From: an uncultured Lachnospiraceae bacterium
GTDB lineage: Bacteria; Bacillota; Clostridia; Lachnospirales; Lachnospiraceae
DNA: 64,000 nucleotides
Reading direction: 5' to 3'
NCBI GenBank assembly: GCA_910587105.1
Contig: CAJUMB010000007.1
Location: 33,017 to 97,016 of the forward strand
Position numbers and translations under genes: made by a program. Positions within the stretch are counted from its first letter, which is position 1, and each line of letters begins with the position of its first letter. Below the pieces are notes generated by a model. That model worked only from the letters and a program-made list of their open reading frames with translations, ran no database searches and was not told the origin of the DNA. Shown here one piece after another: positions 35,313 to 43,866 of this stretch.

Positions 35313-36590
35313 ATGAAAAGTAAGGGAAGAAATGTCATAGCGGGTATTCTGGTCATCTTCCTTCTATTCCTGGCAATGACTGCGTGCAGAAGGAACATGC
35401 AGGACAGAGGCGGGCAGGATACCCGAAAAGTACAGGCGGAAAAAGGCGAAGTGTACACCATCGGCGTGTGTGTATACGATCAGGAAGACCCGGAAATGCG
35501 GATGTTTATGGATTACTACAGGGATTATACTTCCCAGGGATTTCCGGTAAAATTTTATTTTTCTGACAAGATTTCATCTTCGGAGGATGAGCTGGAATTT
35601 ATCGACAGCATGGAGAAGCAGGGAGCTCATGGGATTCTGTCCTTCTACGGGCTGGAACCGGCCGCAGCGGCAAAACGCTGCGAAAAGGCCGGCATGTATT
35701 ACATGCTGGGTTCCGGCACCATCAGTGATGAAAATTACCAGGCGGCGGCAGAAAGTGAATATTTCCTGGGAACTGTGGGGCCTGACCCGGCAGCAGAATA
35801 TGAGGCCGGGAAAGCCATGGGAGAGTATTTCGCTGGGCAGGGCCTGAAATCCTATCTGATTGTAACTGTGGGAGCCCAGAAAGAAAACTTTATGCATCTG
35901 TCCAGGGCAGAGGGAATTCTGGACGCTTTGGAAGAAAGCCTGGGACTTCGGTACGGGGACTCCAAAAAGGCGCTGTATGACAGTGAAGAAAATGCCGTGC
36001 TGGACACAGGCAGTGATGAAGTTACCATCACATTGTGTCCGGGATATCTGTCCCAGGATGAGGGCATGGATAATCTGAAAGCCGCGCTGGAAGCGGATAA
36101 TTACGACGGAGTTTTGTGCGCGGCCAGCCTGGCAGGGGTGATGGACCAGGTTCTGGAGAAAGAGGAAAGACAGGGCATGGATATGCGCATTGGTATGGTG
36201 GACTGCTTTTCAGCAGAGAACGCACAGCTGGTAAAGGCAGATGACTCTTTTGGAAATCCCAGGCTGAACTATGTGGCAGGCAAATATGGTTCCATGGCGG
36301 GGCCTGCCTTCGCCATTATGTACAACGCCATTTCCGGACACCCTGAGGCGAATTCTTCTGACGGGAAAGCGGTAAGGTATTATCAGGGATTCTGGACCGC
36401 AAAAGGCAGAAGCGAATTTTTGGAATATTACAGCTATACCCAGGATCAGTACGAGAATGCGTATAGTAATAAAGACCTTATGGATGTGATTTATGAATTC
36501 AATGAGAATACATCAGCAGAAGATTTAAAGGCTCTGACGCAGAGCTATACCGTGGAGGATGTGAAGGAGAGAATATCACAGAGAGAATAG
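35313..36590 (+). CDS. Type I periplasmic-binding lipoprotein in the riboswitch operon
   Basis: This 425-residue protein has an N-terminal signal helix and Cys25 in a lipobox-like AMTAC. The body has the Peripla_BP_4 (sugar/autoinducer-type) fold signature: YTIGVCVYDQEDPEMRMF at the start, alternating strand-helix blocks, and the DGVLCAASLAGVMDQVL and RIGMVDCF segments. It starts 24 bases after the NikE-like gene, so it is in the same operon, though it is unrelated in fold class to SBP_bac_5. No matching sugar permeases are nearby. Its ligand and the reason for a second binding protein are unknown. Confidence 0.82.
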   Translation: MKSKGRNVIAGILVIFLLFLAMTACRRNMQDRGGQDTRKVQAEKGEVYTIGVCVYDQEDPEMRMFMDYYRDYTSQGFPVKFYFSDKISSSEDELEFIDSMEKQGAHGILSFYGLEPAAAAKRCEKAGMYYMLGSGTISDENYQAAAESEYFLGTVGPDPAAEYEAGKAMGEYFAGQGLKSYLIVTVGAQKENFMHLSRAEGILDALEESLGLRYGDSKKALYDSEENAVLDTGSDEVTITLCPGYLSQDEGMDNLKAALEADNYDGVLCAASLAGVMDQVLEKEERQGMDMRIGMVDCFSAENAQLVKADDSFGNPRLNYVAGKYGSMAGPAFAIMYNAISGHPEANSSDGKAVRYYQGFWTAKGRSEFLEYYSYTQDQYENAYSNKDLMDVIYEFNENTSAEDLKALTQSYTVEDVKERISQRE

Positions 36591-36603
36591 CGAATGAGGC
36601 ATG

Positions 36604-36650
36604 AAAAAGCAGGAACCCCAGCTGTCCGGGCCGGGAGGTTCCTGCTTTTT
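36604..36650. terminator. Bidirectional Rho-independent terminator
   Basis: AAAAAGCAGGAACC pairs with GGTTCCTGCTTTTT, a 14-base stem with A-run and T-run on opposite sides. It ends the riboswitch operon on + and the spore-protein gene on -. Confidence 0.92.
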
Positions 36651-36692
36651 GCGGTGTTACAGTTCCACTGCATGGCCAGCTGCATTGTGCTG

Positions 36693-36899
36693 CTATTCCT
36701 GAGATCTTTCCAGCATTTTTTTACGTCTTGTGATCAGCCCCCCAATCCGTCCGGTATCTTTGGCGGGAAGGCTTTTCCATCCATTTTCCAGAACCTGGTC
36801 CAGCAGTCCCAGTTCTTCGGCGATTTCATACTTGAGTTTTTCCTGGGGTGTGAGCTCGTCCAGGTCGATTTCCTTTTCCGGTTCTTTTTTCTTTCCCAT
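36693..36899 (-). CDS. Small acid-soluble spore protein, alpha/beta type
   Basis: This 68-residue protein has the SASP features KLKYEIAEELGLLDQVL and KDTGRIGGLITRRKK. Such proteins coat spore DNA and protect it. I chose ATG at 36899 (minus), after AAAGGAGTG; an upstream start in the ORF would add seven residues but lacks an RBS. Its presence shows a spore-forming organism. Terminator downstream at 36604-36650. Confidence 0.88.
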   Translation of the reverse strand: MGKKKEPEKEIDLDELTPQEKLKYEIAEELGLLDQVLENGWKSLPAKDTGRIGGLITRRKKMLERSQE

Positions 36900-36959
36900 T
36901 TTTATCCACACTCCTTTCAAGGGTATTTCCTATCAAAAGTATGGACCGTTTGCGGGTTT

Positions 36960-38126
36960 TTATTCACTTCTTTTTTTCTGGATATACCGCTCAATCCGTG
37001 CCAGGGCTTCTTTCAGTTCCGCAATGGAATAGGCGTAGGAAATCCTCACAAATCCCTCTCCCGATTCCCCAAAGGCACTGCCTGGGACTACGGCAACTTT
37101 TTCCTGGTTCAACAGATCCATGGCGAAGTCTTCGCTGGACATGCCGAATTCCCGGATGTCAGGGAACATATAGAATGCCCCCTCCGGCTGGAAGCAGGGA
37201 AGCCCCAGACGTTCTAGTTCGTGGTGGAGATAGCGGCGGCGCTGATTGTAGGATTCCCGCATGGAGGCGGCATCGGCCTCCCCGTTTGCCATAGCTTCCA
37301 TAGCTCCGTACTGGCTGACTGTGGGGGCACACATAATTACATACTGGTGTACTTTGATCATTTGTTCAATCACTTCCTGGTTACCCAGCGCATATCCCAG
37401 CCGCCATCCGGTCATGGCAAAGTTTTTGGAAAATCCGTTGATCATGATGGTGCGTTCCTTCATGCCAGGCAGGCTTGCCAGGCTCACATGTTCCTGTCCG
37501 TAAGTCAGTTCGCTGTAGATTTCATCCGAAATGACCAGCAGATTGTGCCTTTCTATAACGTCCGCCAGAGCCTCCAGGTCTTCCCGCTCCATAATCGCTC
37601 CCGTGGGATTGTTGGGGTAGGAGATAAACAGTGCTTTGCTCTTTGGTGTGACTGCTTGTTCCAGCTGTTCCCTGGTCAGGCGGAAACGGTTTTCCTGTTT
37701 CAGCTCAATGGGCACCGGAACGCCGTCTGCCATGATGATGCAGGGAAGATAGGACACGAAGCTGGGCTCAATATACAAGATCTCATCGCCGGGATTGATG
37801 ATGGTGCGCAGGGCAATATCAATGGCTTCGCTGCCGCCCACGGTGATCATGACCTGGGATTCGGGATCATACTTCAGTCCTGTTTTTCGGTAAGTATAAT
37901 TGCAGATTTCCCTGCGAAGTTCCAGAAGGCCGTGATTTGCTGTGTAGAAGGTTTTGCCGGACTGCATGGCCTGGACTGCAGCCTCGCGGATGTGGTAGGG
38001 GGTGTCAAAATCCGGTTCCCCCACACCCAGGGAAATCACTCCGGGCACCTCATTGGCCACGTCGAAAAATTTCCGGATACCGGAGGGCTTTAACTGAAGA
38101 ACTTTTTGTGAAAGCAGTTCTCTCAT
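36960..38126 (-). CDS. PLP-dependent aminotransferase, PatA/AspB type
   Basis: This 388-residue enzyme has SYPNNPTGAIMER, SDEIYSELTYG and the PLP lysine in NGFSKNFAMTGWRLGY. The opening SQKVLQLKPSGIRKFFDVAN with GVISLGVGEPDFDTP is the PatA/aspartate aminotransferase group. It starts inside the stop of the Lrp-type regulator (4-base overlap), so the two form an operon and the regulator likely controls it. The exact amino donor is not determinable. Confidence 0.9.
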   Translation of the reverse strand: MRELLSQKVLQLKPSGIRKFFDVANEVPGVISLGVGEPDFDTPYHIREAAVQAMQSGKTFYTANHGLLELRREICNYTYRKTGLKYDPESQVMITVGGSEAIDIALRTIINPGDEILYIEPSFVSYLPCIIMADGVPVPIELKQENRFRLTREQLEQAVTPKSKALFISYPNNPTGAIMEREDLEALADVIERHNLLVISDEIYSELTYGQEHVSLASLPGMKERTIMINGFSKNFAMTGWRLGYALGNQEVIEQMIKVHQYVIMCAPTVSQYGAMEAMANGEADAASMRESYNQRRRYLHHELERLGLPCFQPEGAFYMFPDIREFGMSSEDFAMDLLNQEKVAVVPGSAFGESGEGFVRISYAYSIAELKEALARIERYIQKKRSE

Positions 38127-38614
38127 GGTGTCACCACCATTCTTTTATCCGTCTTTTCCACATCCAGGTCTACCCCCAGTTCCTTGTATTTTGACAGTGC
38201 AAAGTGGGTGGTGGTGCTCTGAACTTCTGGGAGAGATGCCAGCTTGCCTGATACAAAAAGGGAGATCTCTTTTAATGTCCGCCCCTTTACTGTCACGAGA
38301 AAATCATAGGCTCCGGACACCAGGTACAGGGTTACCACCTGGGGGAAATCTTTAATCTTTTCTGCAATTTTCTGATAACCGTCGCCGCCCTGAGGAGTCA
38401 CTCTCAGCTCCACCAGCGCAGTTACATCCTCATCGCTGACCGTATTCCAGTTAATCAGGGTGTGGTAACCGCAGATAATATGGTCATTCTCCAGCCGGGA
38501 AATCTCTGAACGTATCTCATCCTCTGACACGTCCAGCATAATGGCCAGATCTGAATTTGTCAGTCTGCTGTTGGTTTCCAGGGCCTTTAAGATTTTCATT
38601 GATACAGTTTCCAT
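38123..38614 (-). CDS. Lrp/AsnC family transcriptional regulator
   Basis: This 163-residue protein has an N-terminal winged helix-turn-helix (LEGNSR-like LETNSRLTNSDLAIMLDVSE) and a C-terminal RAM ligand-sensing domain (ITVGAYDFLVTVKG-type segment). The ATG at 38614 follows GGGAGGAA; a GTG at 38626 would also be in frame. Members sense amino acids and often regulate the adjacent transaminase, which fits the downstream PatA-like gene. Confidence 0.9.
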   Translation of the reverse strand: METVSMKILKALETNSRLTNSDLAIMLDVSEDEIRSEISRLENDHIICGYHTLINWNTVSDEDVTALVELRVTPQGGDGYQKIAEKIKDFPQVVTLYLVSGAYDFLVTVKGRTLKEISLFVSGKLASLPEVQSTTTHFALSKYKELGVDLDVEKTDKRMVVTP

Positions 38615-38955
38615 TTTTCCTCCCACTCCTTTTCTTTAAAACCTGTCAGTACAAAGTTTTCTCCTGCCAATATAGGACGCTTTACAAGCATTCCGTCTGT
38701 GGCAAGCAGGGCGTATTGTTCTTCTTCGCTCATATCCGCCAGTTTATCTTTCAGCCCCATCTCACGGTAGAGGGCCCCGCTGGTATTGAAAAATCTTTTT
38801 AATGGCAGACCGCTTTTTTGGTGCCATTCTCTTAATTCTTCGGCGGTGGGATTTTCCTCCTTGATATGACGGCTGGTATACTCCCAGCCCTGCTGGTCCA
38901 GCCATTTTCTGGCTTTTTTACAAGTGGTGCATTTTGGATATTCTACAAAAAGCAT
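38596..38955 (-). CDS. ArsC/Spx family protein (arsenate reductase-like)
   Basis: This 119-residue thioredoxin-fold protein has the CxxC site KCTTCKKARKWL, the domain core FFNTSGALYREMGLKDKL and DGMLVKRPIL. It is nearer the YffB/ArsC-like and Spx-like group than true Spx because the C-terminus is short. Its function could be redox or regulatory. Its end overlaps the start of the Lrp regulator by 19 bases, so the three minus-strand genes run together. Confidence 0.9.
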   Translation of the reverse strand: MLFVEYPKCTTCKKARKWLDQQGWEYTSRHIKEENPTAEELREWHQKSGLPLKRFFNTSGALYREMGLKDKLADMSEEEQYALLATDGMLVKRPILAGENFVLTGFKEKEWEEKWKLYQ

Positions 38956-39062
38956 GTGACTACCTCCAGTATATTGTATATCGTGTGTTTTTCATCAGAG
39001 TGGATAGCTTCAGCCGCATTATAGCACGCGGGGGCTTTGGTTTCAAGAGAGGATTCGGCGCA

Positions 39063-39320
39063 TCAGACAACAGAATACCGGGCCCAGGGGATTTTGGCGG
39101 GAGGATAGGAAGCAAGAAAATTAACAATGTCGCTGCGCCCGTGATACTGTATATTTCCCCGGGTATCGAGTGCAGATAAAATAATGGGCACTTTACCGAA
39201 AACCATCTGAAAGCTCTGGCGGGTGAGTTCAATGTCAGGACTCTTTAGTACAGATGGTTTTACTTTTACAATGGAAAACTTGACCTGATTTACAGTCATA
39301 GTTGCGCCTTCGATAATCAT
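39063..39320 (-). CDS. Small hypothetical protein (85 aa)
   Basis: ATG at 39320 with an AAGGAG about 14 bases upstream encodes a compact sequence (NQVKFSIVKVKPSVL; FGKVPIILSALDTRGNIQY). No family is recognised. The clean charge pattern and codon use suggest it is real. The segment 39321-39573 beyond it is AT-rich and shows no other gene. Confidence 0.5.
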   Translation of the reverse strand: MIIEGATMTVNQVKFSIVKVKPSVLKSPDIELTRQSFQMVFGKVPIILSALDTRGNIQYHGRSDIVNFLASYPPAKIPWARYSVV

Positions 39321-39573
39321 AATTATGAACACATCTCCTTATCTGAAATTTTCTCCAATAATTACCTGTGGCATCAATAGCCTGAAAAATATGCTGCAGA
39401 CGAAAAAGAATTTATGGTGATTGTAATTGTAACAGGGTTTATTGTCAATATTGGAATTTAAGAATTTTTTTATTATAAATGAGAAAATTGAATTAGAGAT
39501 TCATTGTATTTCAGATAAAAGGATGTAAATAGCCGAGACAATGCTCCGTGAAAATGAGCCATGGGAGAAGATT

Positions 39574-39663
39574 ATGTTGTATACTGATTTGAAAAGAGAA
39601 GAATTGAAAAAGCTGGCGGAAAAACTGCATACAGCACTTGAAGAGAGTACAGAGAAAAAGTGA
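39574..39663 (+). CDS. Possible 29-residue peptide
   Basis: ATG to TGA encodes MLYTDLKREELKKLAEKL and 11 more residues, an amphipathic helix, with GGGAGA upstream. It could be a small protein or an abandoned gene start. No family assigned. Confidence 0.25.
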   Translation: MLYTDLKREELKKLAEKLHTALEESTEKK

Positions 39664-39738
39664 GTCCGCTTAAGAATTCCCGGAAATGGACGATAATACG
39701 AGTAAGAAACTGGCATAGGAGAGGAGGAACAGAGGAAT

Positions 39739-40548
39739 ATGATTTTAACACCATTGAGCACAGCAGGCGCCGGCGCCGGTTTCCGAAACCGTGTACAGCA
39801 GGCGGCCTACGCGGTGAACCAGAGCGCCAGCCGCAGTATGAAGTCCGGGAAGAATAAGAACGGCGAGGAGCGCAGGGAGGACCGGGTGCAGCTGAATCCC
39901 ATGCGGCAGGCCCAGAGTATGCTGGATCATCTGATGGAACAGAAGCAGAATTTAATCGAGCAGAAAAACCAGCTGGTAGCAGACACGCTGGCAGCAGGAG
40001 GGGATATGGATTCCGTTCGTGCGCTGGTTTCTCTGTACGATGAGCAGATCAACAATATTGATGTACAGATCAGCCAGACCATGAAAGACATGGTGGAAGA
40101 CCAGCTGGAGAAGGCAGAAGAGAAAGAGGAAAAAGAACCGGAAACAAAAGAAGAACTGCAGATTAGACAGCTGAACAATCTGAGCAATGCGTCCCTGGAT
40201 TATGAACAGGTGAAGCAGGTTCACAGTGCCCATGAGCAGAAAAAAAGAGATGCCAGCATTCTGAGTATGGAAATCGAGATGGATAATTCCAGGGGAGGGG
40301 TTTCTCAGGGTAAGAAAGACCGTCTGGCAGAGGTGTTAAAAGAGGCGGATGAGCTCTATACAGAGGCCATGAGGGGATATGTGGATTTGAATGTGTCTCT
40401 GAAGGATGAGGAAAAGGAACATATTGAGAAACAGCAGCAGCTAGAGGGCAGCGGGCAAAGGGAAGAAGAAACCGGGGAAGCATCCCAGCTTCAGCACATG
40501 CAGGATTTGACGGCTGAAGAGACAGAGCAGGAGGAAGAAAATTTGTAG
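39739..40548 (+). CDS. Coiled-coil hypothetical protein (269 aa)
   Basis: The sequence is rich in Glu, Gln and Lys, with long heptad-like stretches (about residues 58-140 and 185-250) and a Glu-rich C-terminus; the first 30 residues are Gly/Ala/Ser-rich. No enzyme motif, signal peptide or membrane helix is seen. GAGGAGGAAC precedes the ATG. The codon pattern shows a real gene, but the function is unknown. Confidence 0.75.
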   Translation: MILTPLSTAGAGAGFRNRVQQAAYAVNQSASRSMKSGKNKNGEERREDRVQLNPMRQAQSMLDHLMEQKQNLIEQKNQLVADTLAAGGDMDSVRALVSLYDEQINNIDVQISQTMKDMVEDQLEKAEEKEEKEPETKEELQIRQLNNLSNASLDYEQVKQVHSAHEQKKRDASILSMEIEMDNSRGGVSQGKKDRLAEVLKEADELYTEAMRGYVDLNVSLKDEEKEHIEKQQQLEGSGQREEETGEASQLQHMQDLTAEETEQEEENL

Positions 40549-40568
40549 GAATACCTGTAAGATAATGA

Positions 40569-40694
40569 GAGCGTGTCTTAAAATTCATTCCCGCCATCTG
40601 AACGTCCCACTTAGCGCGGTATCTGCGTCAAGTTCAGTCTGCACATAGCCCGCTATTCTCTTTCGTTTGGCACAGATCTATCACTAAGTGGGCC
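40569..40694 (+). repeat. Dispersed hairpin-type repeat, copy B
   Basis: Arms CCCACTTAG (40606-40614) and CTAAGTGGG (40684-40692) pair perfectly and extend imperfectly inward (ATCTG with CAGAT). The copy begins GAGCGTGTCTTAAAAT. Copy A at 14744-14830 has the same blocks in the opposite orientation. Confidence 0.65.
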
Positions 40695-40755
40695 AACTTT
40701 ACAGATTTCCACCAATGTACAGGTCAAACAGAGAAGTTATTTATTGACAGCTCTT

Positions 40756-41847
40756 TCAACTGTCGTCTGAATTCCGGTATTTGATATAGCTGTTGACCAT
40801 CATTGCCAGCTGGAAGGTGAGGGAATCCTTAAAGGTCCGCAGATCCAGCCCGTATTTTTTCTGAATTTTTTCGAAACGGTAAACCAGTGTATTTCGGTGT
40901 ACATAGAGCTGCCGGGCGGTTTCGGAAAGATTCAGGTCATTTTCGAAAAATGTCCGGATGATGGTGTAAGTTTCATCGTCCAGGGAGTCCAGGGACTCAC
41001 CGTGAAAGGTCTCCTTGATAAATTTTTCACAGATGGGTATAGGAAGCTGGTAAATCAGACTGCCAATGCCCAGCCGGTCATAACTAAAAGTAGTCTGGCC
41101 GCTGTAAAATATTCTGCCAATGGTGAGGGCAGTCTGTGCTTCCTGATATGCCCGGGGAAGCTGATTCAAATCATCGGCGGTATTTCCGTATCCCACCCAT
41201 GCCTGTGTCATAATTTCGGTGTTAATCATATCTACCAGTGTGATGGCTGTATTTTCCAGGGAATCCAGAGATTCTCCGGGGGACAATTCTTTTACTACGA
41301 TAATTGTGTCATCATCGGTTGAGGTGATATAGTGGCCGGTTCTGGCTGTGAATAGATTTTTTACCATGGAAAGAGCCGCTTCGTCTTTGGACTTTTTGGT
41401 CTGTACCAGCAGGACGGCGCGGGGGCACTGGTGGGCGATTCGAAGTTTTTTTGCCCGGTTATAGGCATCGATGGGGGGGTAGTTGCCCAACAGCAGATTC
41501 TGCATGTAAGTATTTTTATCCAGACGCTGCTGACAGGCGTTTGTCAGTTCCTCAATCTGACAGACTGCCAGTTCTCCGATGGTATGAGAAGAGACGCCTT
41601 TGCCCCATACCAGAAGCAGGCAGCTCAGTTCCTCCTCCTGATATATTTTAAAATAGTGCAGGTTTCCAGAGGCTTTGGAGATGGCTGTCTGTGATAGAAA
41701 TTCTTCCAGCTTCTGACTGGAGGGCAGTTTCCGGGAGCCGGTATTTGCATATTCTTTTCCATCAGGGGTTATAAGCGCAAAGTCCAGGCCGCTGATTTCT
41801 TTCCATCTGTTTAAAGATTTTTCTAAAGTGCGGTGTATAGTCAACAA
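40756..41847 (-). CDS. CdaR/PucR-type transcriptional regulator
   Basis: This 363-residue regulator has a sensory N-terminus (LDFALITPDGKEYANTG), a GGDEF-like middle domain typical of the PucR/CdaR group, and a C-terminal HTH_30 domain with DLNLSETARQLYVHRNTLVYR. Family members control uptake or use of sugar diacids, purines or related compounds. It starts at TTG 41847 (a second TTG lies at 41844) after AAGGAG. It follows the MsmX-like ATPase across a terminator, so the link is positional only. Confidence 0.85.
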   Translation of the reverse strand: MLTIHRTLEKSLNRWKEISGLDFALITPDGKEYANTGSRKLPSSQKLEEFLSQTAISKASGNLHYFKIYQEEELSCLLLVWGKGVSSHTIGELAVCQIEELTNACQQRLDKNTYMQNLLLGNYPPIDAYNRAKKLRIAHQCPRAVLLVQTKKSKDEAALSMVKNLFTARTGHYITSTDDDTIIVVKELSPGESLDSLENTAITLVDMINTEIMTQAWVGYGNTADDLNQLPRAYQEAQTALTIGRIFYSGQTTFSYDRLGIGSLIYQLPIPICEKFIKETFHGESLDSLDDETYTIIRTFFENDLNLSETARQLYVHRNTLVYRFEKIQKKYGLDLRTFKDSLTFQLAMMVNSYIKYRNSDDS

Positions 41848-41870
41848 TATTTATAAACTCCTTAAAACGA

Positions 41871-41905
41871 AGTGTACCGTCTGGATAGAAATCCGACGGT
41901 ACACT
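41871..41905 (-). terminator. Terminator between the MsmX-type gene and the CdaR-type gene
   Basis: AGTGTACCGTC (41871-41881) pairs perfectly with GACGGTACACT (41895-41905), extended by GGAT/ATCC around the loop AGAA with one bulge. On the minus strand TCGTTTT follows; on the plus strand GATTTTTTT follows, so it may work both ways. Confidence 0.8.
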
Positions 41906-41934
41906 GATTTTTTTAATCTTATATTGGCTGGTGG

Positions 41935-43047
41935 TTAGTTGACAATCGACATTTCTGTTTCGGAATCGAAGAAATGTGCTTTTTCCATATCCAATGCGAA
42001 TTTGATAGGATCGCCGCTCTTGGCTGCTGTTCTCGGGTCAACCCGTGCAGTAATCTGCGCATCGCCCAGATCAAAATACAGATAAACCTCTGCGCCAAGC
42101 AGTTCATATACTTTGATGGTAGATTCCATTACACTTCCGGGAGAAGATTCAAGGAACACCTGGGAATCATAAATATCTTCTGGACGGATTCCCAAAGTTA
42201 CCTTTTTGCCCACATAGCCTTTGTCTTTTAACACAGATGCCTTAGAGCTGGGAATTGTCAGGGCGTAATTTTCTACTTTGAACTGTATTTCCCCGCCATT
42301 CTGCACCACTTGCCCATCCAGGAAGTTCATCTGGGGTGAACCGATAAATCCAGCTACGAACTTATTTGCAGGCTGAGAATACAGTACAGAGGGAGAATCT
42401 ACTTGCTGTACAATACCGTCTTTCATAACCACGATTCTGGTCCCTAAAGTCATGGCTTCTGTCTGGTCATGGGTTACATAGATGATGGTGGAACCCAGTC
42501 TCTGGTGCAGTTTGGAGATCTCGATACGCATCTGTACACGAAGTTTTGCATCCAGGTTGGACAGAGGCTCATCCATGAGGAATACCTTTGGTTCACGCAC
42601 AATGGCACGTCCCATAGCCACACGCTGTCTCTGGCCGCCGGAAAGAGCTTTGGGCTTGCGGTCCAGTAATTTTTCCAGATCCAGGATTCTTGCAGCTTCC
42701 TTTACCATTTTGTCAATCTGGTCTTTGGGAACTTTACGCAGTTTCAGACCGAATGCCATGTTGTCATATACGGTCATATGGGGGTACAGGGCGTAGTTCT
42801 GGAATACCATAGCAATATCCCTGTCCTTAGGCTCCACATCGTTCATTTTCTTTCCGTCGATTAACAAGGTTCCGCTGCTGATATCCTCCAGACCGGCAAC
42901 CATACGCAGAGTCGTAGATTTTCCACAGCCAGACGGTCCAACGAAAATGATGAACTCTTTATCTTCAATTTCCAGATTAAAATCTTTTACTGCTTCATAT
43001 CCGTTGGAATATGTTTTGTTAATATGCTGCAATGATAAACTTGCCAT
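41935..43047 (-). CDS. Multi-sugar ABC transporter ATPase (MsmX/UgpC type)
   Basis: This 370-residue ATPase has Walker A GPSGCGKST, signature LSGGQRQRVAMGRAIV, Walker B VFLMDEPLSNLD, H-loop THDQTEA and the C-terminal TOBE-type regulatory domain (GIRPEDIYDS). It is a lone ATPase: no permease or binding protein is adjacent. In Firmicutes MsmX-type ATPases serve several sugar importers. I chose the ATG at 43047 (GGGAGGTAG upstream) over 43065. Confidence 0.92.
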   Translation of the reverse strand: MASLSLQHINKTYSNGYEAVKDFNLEIEDKEFIIFVGPSGCGKSTTLRMVAGLEDISSGTLLIDGKKMNDVEPKDRDIAMVFQNYALYPHMTVYDNMAFGLKLRKVPKDQIDKMVKEAARILDLEKLLDRKPKALSGGQRQRVAMGRAIVREPKVFLMDEPLSNLDAKLRVQMRIEISKLHQRLGSTIIYVTHDQTEAMTLGTRIVVMKDGIVQQVDSPSVLYSQPANKFVAGFIGSPQMNFLDGQVVQNGGEIQFKVENYALTIPSSKASVLKDKGYVGKKVTLGIRPEDIYDSQVFLESSPGSVMESTIKVYELLGAEVYLYFDLGDAQITARVDPRTAAKSGDPIKFALDMEKAHFFDSETEMSIVN

Positions 43048-43194
43048 TTCTATACTACCTCCCAAATATACTCTTTCTTTATATCTTTTCTGTACTAGAC
43101 ACAGTATATAAGAGGCAGTAGAAAGAAACCATAGAGGAATCAGACAAAGTTTTTTTATGTTTCTTGACAGATTGACGAAGAATGTGGATATCCT

Positions 43195-43833
43195 TTACAT
43201 TTTAGAATATCCATAGTTATTGACAATAGCATCAATTTTCTGGCCCTGCCGGCAGTAGGGGCATTCTGTGGGTTTGTGGCTCTCGTATCCGGGCAGGTCT
43301 TTACCGGTGAACAGGGAATTGACAGTGATGCTTCCCACTTTTGATATCTCGCTGAAGATGGCGGAGACTCCCTGGAGAATGCCGTCATAGTAGCGGATAC
43401 ACTGCATGCAGCTTCCCAGAGTGTTTCCGGTGGTGATGGTGCCGATTAAAAGAATAATATTTTTTCCCTGGATCATAGGCTGGATGTTGTCACGGAACAT
43501 CATAATATCTCCCCGGTATTCCGGGCTGATCACATACATGGTTTTGTGGGCGTTCAGTGAGAGAATTCCCGCTTTGGTCAGTGCCTGGGCCAGCAGTGCA
43601 CCCACCACTTCCAGACCGTCCAGACAGACGATGGTGTCCACAGGTGTGGAAGATTCGTATTTCTGTGCCAGGGCGTGGGCCACCCGCTCGGCCTCAGAGA
43701 GACGGGATTTCATATTCACAATATCCAGGTGGTGCGTAACGTGAGAGTGGGATGTGGCAAAATGTCCGGGAATGATTTTTAAAAAAATATCCTTGTCGTA
43801 GCGTGAGCTGATTTTATACATTTTTCTTTCCAT
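43195..43833 (-). CDS. Phosphoribosyltransferase with C-terminal zinc-ribbon motif
   Basis: This 212-residue protein has a PRTase type I core: DTIVCLDGLEVVGALLAQAL and the PRPP-loop region NIILLIGTITTGNTLG (about residue 125). The sequence is closest to orotate phosphoribosyltransferases. The last 30 residues hold ECPYCRQGQ, a CxxC pair not usual in the family. AAGGAGGG precedes the ATG. Orotate activity is not proven, as the rest of the pyrimidine pathway is not here. Confidence 0.8.
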   Translation of the reverse strand: MERKMYKISSRYDKDIFLKIIPGHFATSHSHVTHHLDIVNMKSRLSEAERVAHALAQKYESSTPVDTIVCLDGLEVVGALLAQALTKAGILSLNAHKTMYVISPEYRGDIMMFRDNIQPMIQGKNIILLIGTITTGNTLGSCMQCIRYYDGILQGVSAIFSEISKVGSITVNSLFTGKDLPGYESHKPTECPYCRQGQKIDAIVNNYGYSKM

Positions 43834-43866
43834 ATAGAGAAACCCTCCTTAATATAGTCCGTCATT

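Noticed and set aside
36594..37217. 207-codon plus-strand ORF over the spore protein gene
   Set aside because: The minus strand encodes a recognisable SASP with a good RBS, and the plus ORF starts in the terminator.
37221..38093. 290-codon plus-strand ORF
   Set aside because: It is the shadow of the PatA-like aminotransferase, which carries the PLP lysine motif.
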